Part shown: positions 1 to 8,694 of the stretch, piece after piece
Numbering within the stretch: the first letter of the stretch is position 1
Layout: each line of letters opens with the position of its first letter
Assembly: GCF_004798905.1 (NCBI RefSeq)
Contig: NZ_SDMO01000017.1
Coordinates: forward strand, 1-49,322
Direction: 5' to 3'
DNA from: Halomonas borealis
GTDB taxonomy: Bacteria; Pseudomonadota; Gammaproteobacteria; Pseudomonadales; Halomonadaceae
Length of the DNA stretch: 49,322 nt
The notes under the pieces: model-generated
Seen by the model: the letters and a program-made list of their open reading frames with translations, nothing else
Database searches by the model: none
What the model was told of the DNA's origin: nothing
Program-made: the position numbers and the translations under genes

Positions 1-52
1 GCGCCGATGGTAGTGTGGGAGTTCCCATGCGAGAGTAGGTCATCGTCAGGCA
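1..52 (+). rRNA. rrf: 5S ribosomal RNA, 3' part
   Basis: The first ~52 bases match the 3' half of gammaproteobacterial 5S rRNA: the GCGCCGATGGTAGTGTGGG block, then CCCATGCGAGAGTAGG, then the closing GTCAGGC that pairs with the missing 5' end. The gene is cut by the window start. A strong intrinsic terminator follows 12 bases later, so this is the end of an rRNA operon. Confidence 0.93.
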
Positions 53-63
53 CTTATTACGAG

Positions 64-94
64 AAAACCCCGACTCAATGAGTCGGGGTTTTTT
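64..94 (+). terminator. rRNA operon intrinsic terminator
   Basis: A perfect 9-bp stem CCCCGACTC / GAGTCGGGG with an AAT loop (68-88) is preceded by four A and followed by six T. It lies just after the 5S rRNA end and should stop the rRNA transcript. Confidence 0.93.
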
Positions 95-421
95 CATTAT
101 CCGCTTGTCCCCGGGTCGTGCTTCCCCGCCTTTTGTGGGGCTGCCTCGTATGTGCGCGGCCCGCGTTAGCATGCCGTTGAAACATGATGATATTCGGCAT
201 TCTTCTGACCCCCTAGCCTTGATACTCGATGGATTGTCGGCCTGGCCGCTTCTCATGAGCAGGGCACGATTCTATATAGGCCCCGGCGGGGCGAATTTCC
301 CGCCAACACGTTGTGAATAAGCGACTCAGCTATCGGCACACCGTGCCGGTCCACCGGTGTTTAGCCACAGTTTTCGACTGACCAAGAGGAGAGAGCGGCC
401 AATCTTGGCCGACAGCAATGT
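95..421. other. Intergenic stretch without a clear gene
   Basis: This 327-bp stretch separates the rRNA terminator from the BCCT gene. The one open frame in it starts inside the terminator hairpin and has no ribosome binding site or recognisable domain. A purine-rich AAGAGGAGAG at 384-393 is the nearest Shine-Dalgarno-like sequence to the next gene but lies about 28 bases before its ATG. No convincing promoter was found. Confidence 0.5.
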
Positions 422-1993
422 ATGAGTGAACAACACTCCCATTCGATGAGCGCCACGCCCGTGAGACGATTAGGGGACCCGGTCGTGCTCGGCGTGAGCA
501 TCGGTTTCATCCTGGGGTTCATCGCCCTGTCGCTGTACGACGTCAACATGGTGGCCGATGGCATCGCCGCGGGCTTCGCCTGGACCGCCAAGACGCTGGG
601 CAGCTATTTCCAGTGGTTGTTGTTGCTGACCTTCCTGGTGGCCATGGGGCTGGTGACTACGCCGGCGGCCAGCGCGAAGGTCGGCAATCGGGACACTCCG
701 GAGATGAGCACCTTCAAGTGGCTGTCGATCATCATGTGTACCCTGTTGGCCGGGGGCGGTGTGTTCTTCGCCGCCGGCGAGCCGGTCTACCACTTCGTGG
801 TGACGCCGCCGGCCTTTGATACCGAGGCCGGCACCGCGGAAGCGATCGCCAGCGCCCTGGCGCAGTCCTTCATGCATTGGGGCTTTCTGGCCTGGGCGGT
901 GCTCGGTTCGCTGACGGCCGTGGTGCTGGCCCATGCGCACTATGTGCGTGGCCTGCCGCTGCAGCCACGCACCCTGCTGACGCCGGTGCTCGGCGAGCGT
1001 CTGATGCGTGGCTGGTTAGGCGGCGTGGTCGACGGCCTGTGTGTGATCGCCGTGGTGGCGGGCACCGTGGGCCCGATCGGCTTTTTGGCCACCCAGGTGA
1101 GCTTCGGGCTGCACGAGTTGTTCGGCCTGCCCGAGGGCTATGGCACCCAGCTGGTGATCCTGATCGGCCTGGGTGCGGTCTACGTGAGCTCGGCGATGAC
1201 CGGCGTGCACCGGGGTATCCAATGGTTGAGCCGCTTCAACGTGATCCTGGCGATGGCCATCGCCGCGGTCATCTTCCTGTTCGGCCCGACTCAGTTCTTG
1301 ATCAATGCCTTCACCCAAGGCTTCGGTGAGTACCTGAACTCCTTCTTCCCCATGGCGACCATGACCACCCAGACCGCACCGGCCTGGTGGATGCAGTGGT
1401 GGACGGTGTTCTTCTTCGCCTGGTTCATCGGCTATGGTCCGCTGATGGCGATCTTCGTGGCGCGTATCTCGCGTGGCCGTACCATTCGCCAGATGATCCT
1501 GGCGGTCGCGGTCATGGCCCCCATCGTCACCACGATCTGGTTCACCCTGTTGGGCGGTTCGGGGATCCATTACCAGCTGACCGGGGCCATCGATCTGACG
1601 TCGGCGCTCAACGACTTCCAGTTCAATGTCGCCACCCTGACCGTGGCCCAGGCGCTGCCCGGCGGGTCGCTGATGGCACTCGCGATCCTGGTGCTGACGA
1701 CCATCTTCGTCGCCACGACCGGCGATTCCATGAGCTATGCGATCTCGGTCGTCGGTGCCGGCCACGACTCCCCGAACGTGCTGGTGCGCGCCTTCTGGGG
1801 CATCGCCATGGCGCTGATGGCGGCGATCCTGTTGTACATGGGCGCCGGCCAGGTCAACGCCTTGCAGCAGTTCATCGTCATTACCGCGATTCCGGTGTCG
1901 TTGGTGCTGCTGCCCTCGCTGTGGACGGGCCCTCAGGCCGCCATCGCCATGGCGCGGGAGCAGGGCATCGTCGCCCAGCCGAAGCACAGCTGA
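422..1993 (+). CDS. BCCT family transporter (betaine/choline/carnitine type)
   Basis: This 523-residue inner-membrane protein has about 12 hydrophobic segments and belongs to the betaine-carnitine-choline transporter family, which moves quaternary ammonium or related zwitterions with Na+ or H+. The family signature in the central helix is clear: a Trp-rich run near residues 322-330 (WWMQWW) followed by FFFAWFIGYGPLMAIFVAR and a basic RGRTIR loop. The extended C-terminal regulatory tail of osmosensing members such as BetP is absent, since the protein ends about 20 residues after the last helix; this fits a nutrient carrier or a member without that sensor. The substrate cannot be read from the sequence. 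The ATG at 422 is the only reasonable start in frame, although the Shine-Dalgarno-like GAGGAG lies unusually far upstream. A terminator follows at 2020. Confidence 0.88.
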   Translation: MSEQHSHSMSATPVRRLGDPVVLGVSIGFILGFIALSLYDVNMVADGIAAGFAWTAKTLGSYFQWLLLLTFLVAMGLVTTPAASAKVGNRDTPEMSTFKWLSIIMCTLLAGGGVFFAAGEPVYHFVVTPPAFDTEAGTAEAIASALAQSFMHWGFLAWAVLGSLTAVVLAHAHYVRGLPLQPRTLLTPVLGERLMRGWLGGVVDGLCVIAVVAGTVGPIGFLATQVSFGLHELFGLPEGYGTQLVILIGLGAVYVSSAMTGVHRGIQWLSRFNVILAMAIAAVIFLFGPTQFLINAFTQGFGEYLNSFFPMATMTTQTAPAWWMQWWTVFFFAWFIGYGPLMAIFVARISRGRTIRQMILAVAVMAPIVTTIWFTLLGGSGIHYQLTGAIDLTSALNDFQFNVATLTVAQALPGGSLMALAILVLTTIFVATTGDSMSYAISVVGAGHDSPNVLVRAFWGIAMALMAAILLYMGAGQVNALQQFIVITAIPVSLVLLPSLWTGPQAAIAMAREQGIVAQPKHS

Positions 1994-2019
1994 TGCGTGA
2001 CGGCGCCATGCCGTAAGAG

Positions 2020-2062
2020 ACGCCGGCCCCCGAATGCTTCGTTCGGGGGCCGGCGTGTTTTC
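2020..2062 (+). terminator. Intrinsic terminator after BCCT gene
   Basis: A 15-bp near-perfect stem (2020-2034 with 2042-2056, core CGCCGGCCCCCGAA) closes a short loop and is followed by GTTTTC. It lies 27 bases after the BCCT stop codon. Confidence 0.85.
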
Positions 2063-2131
2063 GAGAGGACCGTGATGGGCGCTCGAACGCGTATAATGCG
2101 ACACCAAGGCTAACCCTGAAGGAGGCTCTTC

Positions 2132-2575
2132 TTGACGCTTACCACGCCGGCCCTGCTGTTTCCGGCCATCTCGTTGCTGTTGCTGGCCTATACCAATCGC
2201 TTCCTGACCCTGGCGCAGTTGATCCGCAAGCTCGCCGAGGAGGATCGCGATGCCCACCACGAGGTGGCGGTTCGACAGATCCTGCTACTGCGTCGGCGCA
2301 TCACGCTGACCAAGTGGATGCAGATGGCCGGGGTCTCGAGTTTCTTGTTGTGCACGCTGTCGATGTTCGCCTTGTTCTTGTCGTTCAAGTTGCCGGGCAT
2401 GGTGTTGTTCGGCATCAGCCTGATCAGCCTGTCGGTCTCGCTGTTCTTCTCCCTCTGGGAGGTGAATATCTCGACCAATGCCTTGAACGTCCAGCTCCGC
2501 GATCTGGAGCTGGGGAGCCGTCATCGCGCTTGCGATGCCTCTAGTGCTGCCGATGAGACGCCACGCGACTTGTGA
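2132..2575 (+). CDS. DUF2721 family membrane protein
   Basis: A 147-residue protein whose features fit DUF2721: an N-terminal hydrophobic segment (residues 6-20), a charged amphipathic stretch with RKLAEEDRD and a basic LLRRRITL turn (residues 31-60), then two adjacent membrane helices (about 64-108) ending in a SLWEV motif and a cytoplasmic tail. The function of the family is unknown. Translation most likely begins at TTG 2132, because AAGGAGG at 2119-2125 lies six bases before it; no ATG gives a better fit. It precedes rlmM by 46 bases and may be cotranscribed with it. Confidence 0.78.
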   Translation: MTLTTPALLFPAISLLLLAYTNRFLTLAQLIRKLAEEDRDAHHEVAVRQILLLRRRITLTKWMQMAGVSSFLLCTLSMFALFLSFKLPGMVLFGISLISLSVSLFFSLWEVNISTNALNVQLRDLELGSRHRACDASSAADETPRDL

Positions 2576-2621
2576 GCGCGGCATGGCCGCCGCTAGACTA
2601 GCGGCCCTTCAAGGAGGCCCC

Positions 2622-3680
2622 ATGATTCCCCAGCAGCTGCTGTTCTATTGTCGCCCCGGCTTCGAGCCCGACCTGGCCGGCGAGATCGCCACCAAGGCGG
2701 CCGCGCTCGGTTGGCAAGGCTATCCTCGGCCTCAGGTGGGCCATGTCGGCTTCGTGTTGACCGATGAGCGACCCGCCAATGCCTTGCATCGGGCGCTGCC
2801 GCTTGCGTCGCTGGTCTTCGCCCGGCAGAGCCTGGTGGCGTTGGAGCCGCTGGAGCTGTCTCGCGAAGACCGTCTCTCGCCCATCGTCGAACAGGTGCTG
2901 GAAAGCGGCTGGAGTTTCGAGTCGCTGTGGCAGGAAACCCCGGACACCAACGACGCCAAGGCGCTGGCCGGTCTGATCAAGGCGCTCCAGCGCCCACTCG
3001 AGTCGATGCTCAAGAAGCGTGGCGCCTTGCGGCGCAAGGCGGGCGGTCGGCGGCTGCATCTATGGTGGACCGAGGGTGATCGGGTGCAGCTGGGCATGAG
3101 CTTCCCCGGCAACCGCAGCGAGCAGCCTGGCGGCATCCGTCGGTTGCGCTTCCCCCATGATGCGCCCAGCCGCTCGACGCTCAAGCTCGAGGAGGCCTGG
3201 CATGAGTTCGTGCCACGGGATCAGTGGGACAGCCGCCTGGCCGAGGGCATGCAGGCGGCGGACCTGGGCGCGGCCCCGGGCGGCTGGACCTGGCAGCTGG
3301 TTCGGCGTGGCATGCAGGTATACGCCATCGACAACGGTCCCATGGATGGTGGTTTGATGGCCACCGATCTGGTCGAGCACCTGCGCGAGGACGGCTTCGT
3401 CTGGGCGCCGCCGATGCGGTTGGACTGGTTGGTCTGTGACATCGTCGACAAGCCCGCTCGGGTGATCGACATGGTCGAACGCTGGCTGGTGAAGCGTTGG
3501 TGTCGCGAGGCGGTGTTCAATCTCAAGTTGCCGATGAAGCAGCGCTGGGAGGCCGTCGCGGACGGACTGGCCCGGCTCGATCGTTCGCTGACCGCGGCGG
3601 GGGTGGAGGCCGAGATCGCCTGCCGCCATCTCTATCACGATCGCGAGGAAGTGACGGTTCACGTCCGGCTGTTCAACTGA
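2622..3680 (+). CDS. rlmM: 23S rRNA 2'-O-ribose C2498 methyltransferase RlmM
   Basis: A 352-residue SAM-dependent methyltransferase that in E. coli methylates the 2'-OH of C2498 in the 23S rRNA peptidyl transferase region. The N-terminal part (residues 1-~150) corresponds to the THUMP-like RNA-binding domain. The C-terminal Rossmann-fold part carries the SAM motif [11 protein letters not shown] near residue 213, an acidic CDIVDKP motif near 276, and NLKLPMK near 304, consistent with the K-D-K-E tetrad of 2'-O-methyltransferases. The frame is open 29 codons upstream, but ATG 2622 is chosen because AAGGAGG at 2611-2617 is placed correctly and the protein then starts like its orthologs ([15 protein letters not shown]). 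Length is close to the E. coli protein. Confidence 0.95.
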   Translation: MIPQQLLFYCRPGFEPDLAGEIATKAAALGWQGYPRPQVGHVGFVLTDERPANALHRALPLASLVFARQSLVALEPLELSREDRLSPIVEQVLESGWSFESLWQETPDTNDAKALAGLIKALQRPLESMLKKRGALRRKAGGRRLHLWWTEGDRVQLGMSFPGNRSEQPGGIRRLRFPHDAPSRSTLKLEEAWHEFVPRDQWDSRLAEGMQAADLGAAPGGWTWQLVRRGMQVYAIDNGPMDGGLMATDLVEHLREDGFVWAPPMRLDWLVCDIVDKPARVIDMVERWLVKRWCREAVFNLKLPMKQRWEAVADGLARLDRSLTAAGVEAEIACRHLYHDREEVTVHVRLFN

Positions 3681-3730
3681 AGGCTCGGCACCGCCGATAG
3701 CCGAGCAACGGATGGGCTTGGTCGCGGTGA

Positions 3731-3770
3731 GCCGGGATACGAGCCCCGGGAGCACGGTTCATATCCCGGC
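3731..3770. repeat. Inverted repeat between rlmM and tusA
   Basis: GCCGGGATA (3731-3739) is a perfect inverted match to TATCCCGGC (3762-3770), with a 22-base loop that itself contains a CCCCGGG. No T run follows, so it is not a standard intrinsic terminator; it may stabilise or attenuate the transcript ahead of tusA. Confidence 0.4.
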
Positions 3771-3861
3771 GCCGGTCCGGATACGTCGTGCTCGCCGGCG
3801 CTCGAGCATCCCATTAGTTGTTGAGTCTTCATTCATCCCGTATCACGAGGCGAGGTCATCG

Positions 3862-4113
3862 ATGGCCGATTCCACGGACTCCCTGCCGGCTTGTCATGCC
3901 GAGCTGGACACCACCGGGCTCTACTGCCCCGAGCCCATCATGCTGATGCACAACAAGGTGCGCGACATGGCACCAGGCGAGGTGCTCAAGGTAGTCGCCA
4001 GCGATCCGGCGACCACCCGTGACGTGCCCAAGTTCTGCAGCTTCCTGGGCCATACGTTGCTGGCCGAGCAGGAGGTCGATGGCCAGTATCGGTACCTGAT
4101 TCGCCTGGGCTGA
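3862..4113 (+). CDS. tusA: Sulfur carrier protein TusA
   Basis: An 83-residue cytoplasmic SirA/TusA-family protein. TusA takes persulfide sulfur from the cysteine desulfurase IscS and passes it to the TusBCD-TusE relay for 2-thiouridine in tRNA wobble positions. The diagnostic C-P-x-P motif is present as CPEP with the active cysteine at residue 22, after the usual LDTTGL strand; the [14 protein letters not shown] segment is also typical. ATG 3862 is chosen over upstream in-frame codons because the protein then has the normal TusA length; a GAGG lies about 13 bases upstream, so initiation is not strongly marked. It converges on the next gene with only 8 bases between the stops. Confidence 0.92.
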   Translation: MADSTDSLPACHAELDTTGLYCPEPIMLMHNKVRDMAPGEVLKVVASDPATTRDVPKFCSFLGHTLLAEQEVDGQYRYLIRLG

Positions 4114-4121
4114 GTCGCGAG

Positions 4122-4835
4122 TCACGCCCCGTCATCCTCCGGGTGATCGGACATCACCATCAGCGCCAGGGCTTCCAGGGTTGCGGGATCCTCGCGACGA
4201 ATGCGGTTGGCGATCTGACGCTGGAAGAAGTAGACCACGCGATGGCGGCTGTGCCCGGGATAGAGGCAGGCATCGCCGGGCAGGATCGGCGTCGACTCGA
4301 TTCGCCGCTCGTCGGCCAGCAACGCCTCCACGGCGCCGTCGCTGTAGAGCCGCCAGCCGAAGACCTGCTTGAGCTGCCAGGGGGCATCGCCTGTGTCCAT
4401 GCACAGGGCATGGGTGCCCTGGGTCTCGGGAAGCTGCTGGATCAGCGTCGGCGATTCGGTATCCTCGTAGTCGAAGTAGGCGGCGGCCTGCTCGAGTTCC
4501 AGGACCTTGTGTTCCGGTGGTTGTTCGAACAGTTCCTCGGTTTCCGGGTCTCGGTAACCGACGAAGTGACCCTGTGCCGGGTCGTCGAGGGCCTGGCAGG
4601 GCGTCAGGCGTTCCATCCACGGCACGAGGCCGACGATATCGCCATCCTCACGCAGCCCCCAGGCGAGCAGGGGCATGCCGTAGTAGGCATCGGGTTCGTC
4701 GGGCAGTTGGTACACCATCTCCAGGCCATCGAGTTCGGGCGCGAGTCGAATCAGGCGCTTGCGAGCCTGCTGGCGTTGGCGCATGGTCTCCAGGTCGATG
4801 ACCTGGGCGGAGCGAGATGACAGCGGGATACCCAT
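4122..4835 (-). CDS. Conserved protein of unknown function
   Basis: A 237-residue soluble, acidic protein with no signal peptide or membrane segment. I recognise it only as similar to uncharacterised proteins of pseudomonads and relatives that begin with a VIDL-x-(T/A)-x-R-Q motif and share an ELDGLEM segment (residues ~35-41). Other conserved-looking features are an AYFDYED patch near residue 114, a GWRLYSDG motif near 164, LPGDACLYPG near 190, and an aromatic-basic YFFQRQIANRIR helix near the C terminus. The start is well supported by GGAGG six bases before the ATG. It stands alone, convergent with tusA and upstream of nothing on its strand. No function is assigned. Confidence 0.75.
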   Translation of the reverse strand: MGIPLSSRSAQVIDLETMRQRQQARKRLIRLAPELDGLEMVYQLPDEPDAYYGMPLLAWGLREDGDIVGLVPWMERLTPCQALDDPAQGHFVGYRDPETEELFEQPPEHKVLELEQAAAYFDYEDTESPTLIQQLPETQGTHALCMDTGDAPWQLKQVFGWRLYSDGAVEALLADERRIESTPILPGDACLYPGHSRHRVVYFFQRQIANRIRREDPATLEALALMVMSDHPEDDGA

Positions 4836-4953
4836 GAAGTCCCTCCAGCGGCGGCTTGATCACGGCATTGGCCCTCGGGCCGGTCGGCAGCGCATGACGT
4901 CACTGTCATCCCATCAATAGCACAGACCGATGACCGAGGTTAAGTCCCGCTGA

Positions 4954-5985
4954 TCAGCGGCAGCGTCGTATCAGCTCGGCGCGCAGCGCTCGATGATGCC
5001 GTCGTGCCGCTTGCAGGGCGGGCCAGGGCGCTGCGGGCGTTTCCAGTGACAGCCAGCGTTGCCGGTAGCGCGCGATGGCCGATGGTGGCGAGACCTTCTG
5101 AGCATCGAGCAGGTGTTGAAGAGCACTCAACCAGCGTCGGGACTCAAGCGTCAGCCGCTCGAGCCAGGCCGTCATCCGGCGGCTCGACGGGGGCTCGACG
5201 GCGTTCGCGGGCGAGACGGCGCACTGCCCGTCGGCCAGCGCGCGCTCCAATAGTTCGTTGCTTTCCGTAAGGCGCCGCGCGGCGAGCATCAGGGCGCGCA
5301 GCAGCTCGGCGGTCAGCGGACGCTCGCGCAGCGTCTTGAGATGACCTTCCAGGCGGGCGGAGTCTGGCTCCCAGCGGCGATCGAACTGATGAAGGGTGGC
5401 CTCGCGCAGGTAGGCGAGCGCCGGCAGCTGGTCGTTGACACTCCCCAGGGCCTCCGGGGGCAGCGGCGAGCTGGCTCGCGAGAAGCTGTCGACCCACTCC
5501 TCCGAGGCGAAGAGCGCGTTCCAGCTGGCGCGGGGCAGCTGCTCGGTCTTGAGCAGAGTGAGACGCCTCAGGCGCGCCCGATCGGTCTCGCCGAGGGCCT
5601 CCGGCGCCGTGCCGTTCCAGCAGCCGCTCAGGCGGCGCCACAGGGCCAGCTCGTAGAGCCAGCGCTGGCTGGGCGTGGCCACCTTGCCGAGCTGGTTGTT
5701 GCGCCCGGCGACCAGCTGGGCGATGTGGCAGCCGCGCAGGGCGAAGACGTCGAGCAGCCCCTCGCGGGTCTCGGCGATGCGGAACAGACGGGCATCGGGG
5801 GCCGGGAAGTCGCCGATATTCTCCGGCGCATGCCGCACGGGCGGGGGCCGCTCGAGCGCCTCGGCCAGCTCCTGCTGGTAGTCGCTCAACAGCGTCTCGG
5901 CGGGCCCGTCGCCGCAGCCGGCGAGCACCAGCAGCAGGATCCCGCTAATCGCGAGAGGGCGTGTCCTCGCTCGGCCGATTCGCAT
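4954..5985 (-). CDS. DUF3080 family lipoprotein
   Basis: A 343-residue predicted lipoprotein. The N terminus has basic residues, a hydrophobic run and a lipobox LAGC with the lipidated cysteine at residue 24; the following GDGP suggests no strong inner-membrane retention signal. The rest is helical and Arg/Leu-rich with an early DYQQEL segment, as in the DUF3080 family of unknown function. Its start lies 41 bases inside the end of the upstream MATE pump gene, so the two are translationally coupled in one transcript. This coupling hints at a role with the pump or in the envelope, but nothing in the sequence shows which. Confidence 0.82.
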   Translation of the reverse strand: MRIGRARTRPLAISGILLLVLAGCGDGPAETLLSDYQQELAEALERPPPVRHAPENIGDFPAPDARLFRIAETREGLLDVFALRGCHIAQLVAGRNNQLGKVATPSQRWLYELALWRRLSGCWNGTAPEALGETDRARLRRLTLLKTEQLPRASWNALFASEEWVDSFSRASSPLPPEALGSVNDQLPALAYLREATLHQFDRRWEPDSARLEGHLKTLRERPLTAELLRALMLAARRLTESNELLERALADGQCAVSPANAVEPPSSRRMTAWLERLTLESRRWLSALQHLLDAQKVSPPSAIARYRQRWLSLETPAAPWPALQAARRHHRALRAELIRRCR

Positions 5986-7405
5986 ACGCTACCGCCTTGC
6001 TCCGTCGTCTCAGGCGCTCGCCCAGCAGCAGGGCGGCCACGGTCAGTCCGCCCACCAGGCCGATCCAGTAACCATAGACCCCGAGCGGCGCCACCAGGCC
6101 GAACAGGCCATGCTTGCCTAGCCAGTGGCCGCCGCCCAGGCCGACCAGCCAGTACGCGACCAGGGTGATCAGCATGATCACTCGGGTGTCCTTGTAGCCG
6201 CGCAGCGCACCGGCCAGGTTGACCTGCAGGGAGTCCGAGACCTGATACAGCATGGCCAGGCCCACCAGTGACAGCGTCAGCTGTGCGACGTCCGGGTTGT
6301 GGGTATAGAGGGCGATCACCGGCTCGGCGGTGAGCCACAGCAGCAGGCAGTTGATCAGCGCCACCAGCAGGGCGATCAGCATGCCGTGCCAAGCCATCAG
6401 ACGCGCGGCCTCGGGGCGTCCCTGCCCCAGGGTGTTGCCGACCCGCACCGTCAGCGCCATGCCCAGCGACAGCGGCAGCATGAACAGCAGGCTGGTGTAG
6501 TTCAGCGCCACCTGGTGAGCGGCCACGATGACCTCGCCGAGGCTGGCGATGAACAGCGCGATCAGGGTGAACAACGTCACCTCCACGAAGATCGCCACGC
6601 CGATGGGAGCGCCGACGTAGAGGAGTTCGCCGATCGGCCGCGGCCGTGGTGGCGTCGGTGAATGCCACAGTGCGACGCCGTCGTAGGCGCGGCTGCGCCG
6701 CGTGTAGGCCGCCATGGCCAGGCACATCACCCACATCGATACGGCCGTGGCCAGCCCGCAGCCCACTGCGCCGAGTGCCGGCAGCCCCGCCACGGGGGCC
6801 GGTAACCAGCCTCCGAATAGCGCCTCGAGGCCTGCACCACCGTAGATCAGCAGGTAGTTGCTGGGGATGTTGACGGCCAGCCCCAGCAGGCTGATCCATA
6901 GCGCGGGCCGGGTATGGTTCATGCCATCGGAGAAGGCGCGCAACGCCATGAACAGCCCTACGCCTGGCAAGCCCAGGGCCACCGCGGCGAGGTAGCCGGC
7001 GGCGTGCTCGGCGACCGCCGGGGGCACCGCCATCAAGCGGAAGATCGGCATGACCGCCGTCCACAGCAGCCCGGCCGCGAGCACGCCCAGCGCCAGGCCG
7101 ATCCACAGTGCCTGGTGTACCTGGAGGCGGATGTCGCCGCGGCGACCGGCGCCGAGCAGTTGGGCCACCACCGGGGTCAGGCCCATCAGCGTGCCGGTCA
7201 TGAACAGCATCAGCGGCATCCACAGGCTCGAACCCACCGAGACGGCGGCCAGGTCGGTGGCGCTGAGCCGTCCGGTCATCATCACGTCCACCGTGCTCAT
7301 GCCGGCCTGGGCAAGCTGGGCGCCGCAGATGGGCAGGGCCAGGCGAATCAGCGGACGGGTTTCCGTGCGCGTGGTGGCGGACAGGTTAGCGATGAACTGG
7401 GCCAA
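5945..7405 (-). CDS. MATE family multidrug efflux transporter (NorM-like)
   Basis: An inner-membrane protein of about 486 residues with twelve predicted helices in two halves, typical of MATE pumps that expel cationic drugs in exchange for Na+ or H+. Recognisable family elements are LPICGAQLAQAGMSTVD in helix 1-2 followed by DVMMTGRLS, TPVVAQLLGAGRRGD after the second helix, and in the second half NTLGQGRPEAARLMAW. The frame is open a further 39 codons upstream but that extension is charged and unlike MATE proteins; TTG at 7405 has GGAG seven bases upstream and gives the usual length. It overlaps the DUF3080 lipoprotein gene by 41 bases. The gene runs divergently from epmC. Confidence 0.9.
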   Translation of the reverse strand: MAQFIANLSATTRTETRPLIRLALPICGAQLAQAGMSTVDVMMTGRLSATDLAAVSVGSSLWMPLMLFMTGTLMGLTPVVAQLLGAGRRGDIRLQVHQALWIGLALGVLAAGLLWTAVMPIFRLMAVPPAVAEHAAGYLAAVALGLPGVGLFMALRAFSDGMNHTRPALWISLLGLAVNIPSNYLLIYGGAGLEALFGGWLPAPVAGLPALGAVGCGLATAVSMWVMCLAMAAYTRRSRAYDGVALWHSPTPPRPRPIGELLYVGAPIGVAIFVEVTLFTLIALFIASLGEVIVAAHQVALNYTSLLFMLPLSLGMALTVRVGNTLGQGRPEAARLMAWHGMLIALLVALINCLLLWLTAEPVIALYTHNPDVAQLTLSLVGLAMLYQVSDSLQVNLAGALRGYKDTRVIMLITLVAYWLVGLGGGHWLGKHGLFGLVAPLGVYGYWIGLVGGLTVAALLLGERLRRRSKAVAYANRPSEDTPSRD

Positions 7406-7626
7406 GGGTGAGCTCCATGCCGAGGGTTGGCCCCGCGCTCCAGGCGTGCGAGGTGCTGGGCCTAGTCTATCAAGGGCGTGCGGGAGGCGCTGCCGATCCG
7501 TGCCATCGAGCCGGGTGTGCATCGTCGACCCTCGAGTCGGTCGGCCGCGCTGCGCCGCGGAGGTTTTCGTCGCCGGGACGGTCTCGCTATACTGTGCCGC
7601 CCATCCACGACCCCGCCGGAGCCCGC

Positions 7627-8199
7627 GTGAGCCATCGCCTCGAGGATGTCATCGCCCTGTTCGACGGCCTCTTCCTGCCGACCCATCGCACCCGCCTGGT
7701 GCGCGGCGGCGACGAGCCGCTGTATCTGCCCGCCGATGCTGACACGCCCTGGCATCGGGTGATCTTCGCCCGCGGCTTCTACGCCAGCGCGCTGCACGAG
7801 GTCAGCCACTGGTGCATCGCCGGGGCTCGTCGCCGCGCGCTCGAGGACTACGGCTACTGGTACCTGCCCGACGGGCGCGACGCCGACCAGCAGCTCGACT
7901 TCGAGGCGGTGGAGGTGGCGCCGCAGGCGTTGGAAAGCCTGCTCTCGGCGGCCTGTGGGCGTCGCTTCGCGGTCAGTGTGGACAACCTCGGCGAGGTGGA
8001 GGTCGACCGCGAGGGCTTCGCCGCACGCGTCGCGGCGCGTGCGGCGCGCTACGAGCGGGCAGGCCTGCCGGCAAGGGCCGAAGCCTTCCGCACCGCCCTG
8101 GCGGCCTTCTATGGTGGCGGGCTGCCGGTCGTGGCGGCGGTCGCCGCGGGCCGGGCGCGCCTCGCCGCGGCCGAGGAACCCGTCGGCGCCTCGGTCTGA
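7627..8199 (+). CDS. epmC: Elongation factor P hydroxylase EpmC
   Basis: A 190-residue protein matching EpmC (YfcM), which hydroxylates the beta-lysyl-lysine of elongation factor P after EpmA and EpmB have attached it. The family core is intact: a GDEPLYLPADA segment (residues 28-38), FARGFYASALHEVSHWCIAG with the metal-binding H57, E58 and H61, a YGYWYLPDGRD block, and an EVAPQAL motif. The reading frame continues upstream, but GTG 7627 with GGAG five bases before it gives the family length and N terminus. epmA and epmB are not in this window. The gene converges on the DnaQ-like gene with 12 bases between stops. Confidence 0.93.
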   Translation: MSHRLEDVIALFDGLFLPTHRTRLVRGGDEPLYLPADADTPWHRVIFARGFYASALHEVSHWCIAGARRRALEDYGYWYLPDGRDADQQLDFEAVEVAPQALESLLSAACGRRFAVSVDNLGEVEVDREGFAARVAARAARYERAGLPARAEAFRTALAAFYGGGLPVVAAVAAGRARLAAAEEPVGASV

Positions 8200-8211
8200 A
8201 CGCGTGAGGGC

Positions 8212-8694
8212 TTACAGCTCCCCGTCATGGAGGCGCTGATGCAGCGTCAGCATCACCTGGATCTCTTCCTCGGGGCGTAGCGGCTCGAGGCCCAATTCGC
8301 CGAACATCTCACCGCGGGCACGGGCCCAGTCGCCGGGGGCCAGCTGATCATAGAGGCTCTCGGCGGGGGCCAGTTCGACGAAGGGGTCGAGCCCGTAGGT
8401 ATCGAAAAGCCGTGAGATCGCCGCCTCATCGTCGCTGACCCCGGCGGTGTAGAGGGTGGCGTTGAAGTGGTCGGTCTCCAGCTCGCGGATCACGTCCAGC
8501 GGGCTCACGCCCATGCTGGAGAGTTCCTCCAGGCTGTAGGCGCCCAGCGAGACCAGCTCGTCGTCGAGCCAGGCATCGTCGGGCTGGATCAGGGTGTGCT
8601 TGACGCGGCCGTCGGGCAGGGTCCAGGCGATGGAGAGCGGCAGGTCGCCGTCGTCGCCGGTCTCGATGGCAATGAAAGCGGGCAGATCATCCAT
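8212..8694 (-). CDS. Possible catalytically degenerate DnaQ-fold (RNase H-like) protein
   Basis: A 160-residue acidic soluble protein. Its N-terminal 110 residues resemble, from memory, a family of short DEDD exonuclease-like proteins: a first strand FIAIETGD, a second strand LPLSIAWTLPDG, TLIQPDDAWLDD, then a LGAYSLEELSSMG helix, a SPLDVIRELE helix and a YTAGVSDDEAAISRLFD segment. In active DEDD nucleases the first strand reads D-x-E; here residue 9 is Ala, with only E11 kept, and the later acidic positions are altered. It therefore may not be a nuclease. It overlaps tatD by 8 bases (8687-8694), so it is translationally coupled to that gene, which encodes another nuclease-family protein. The fold assignment needs a profile search. 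Confidence 0.6.
   Translation of the reverse strand: MDDLPAFIAIETGDDGDLPLSIAWTLPDGRVKHTLIQPDDAWLDDELVSLGAYSLEELSSMGVSPLDVIRELETDHFNATLYTAGVSDDEAAISRLFDTYGLDPFVELAPAESLYDQLAPGDWARARGEMFGELGLEPLRPEEEIQVMLTLHQRLHDGEL

Noticed and set aside
78..320. Open frame of 80 codons after the 5S rRNA
   Set aside because: It begins within the terminator hairpin, has no ribosome binding site and matches no family I know.
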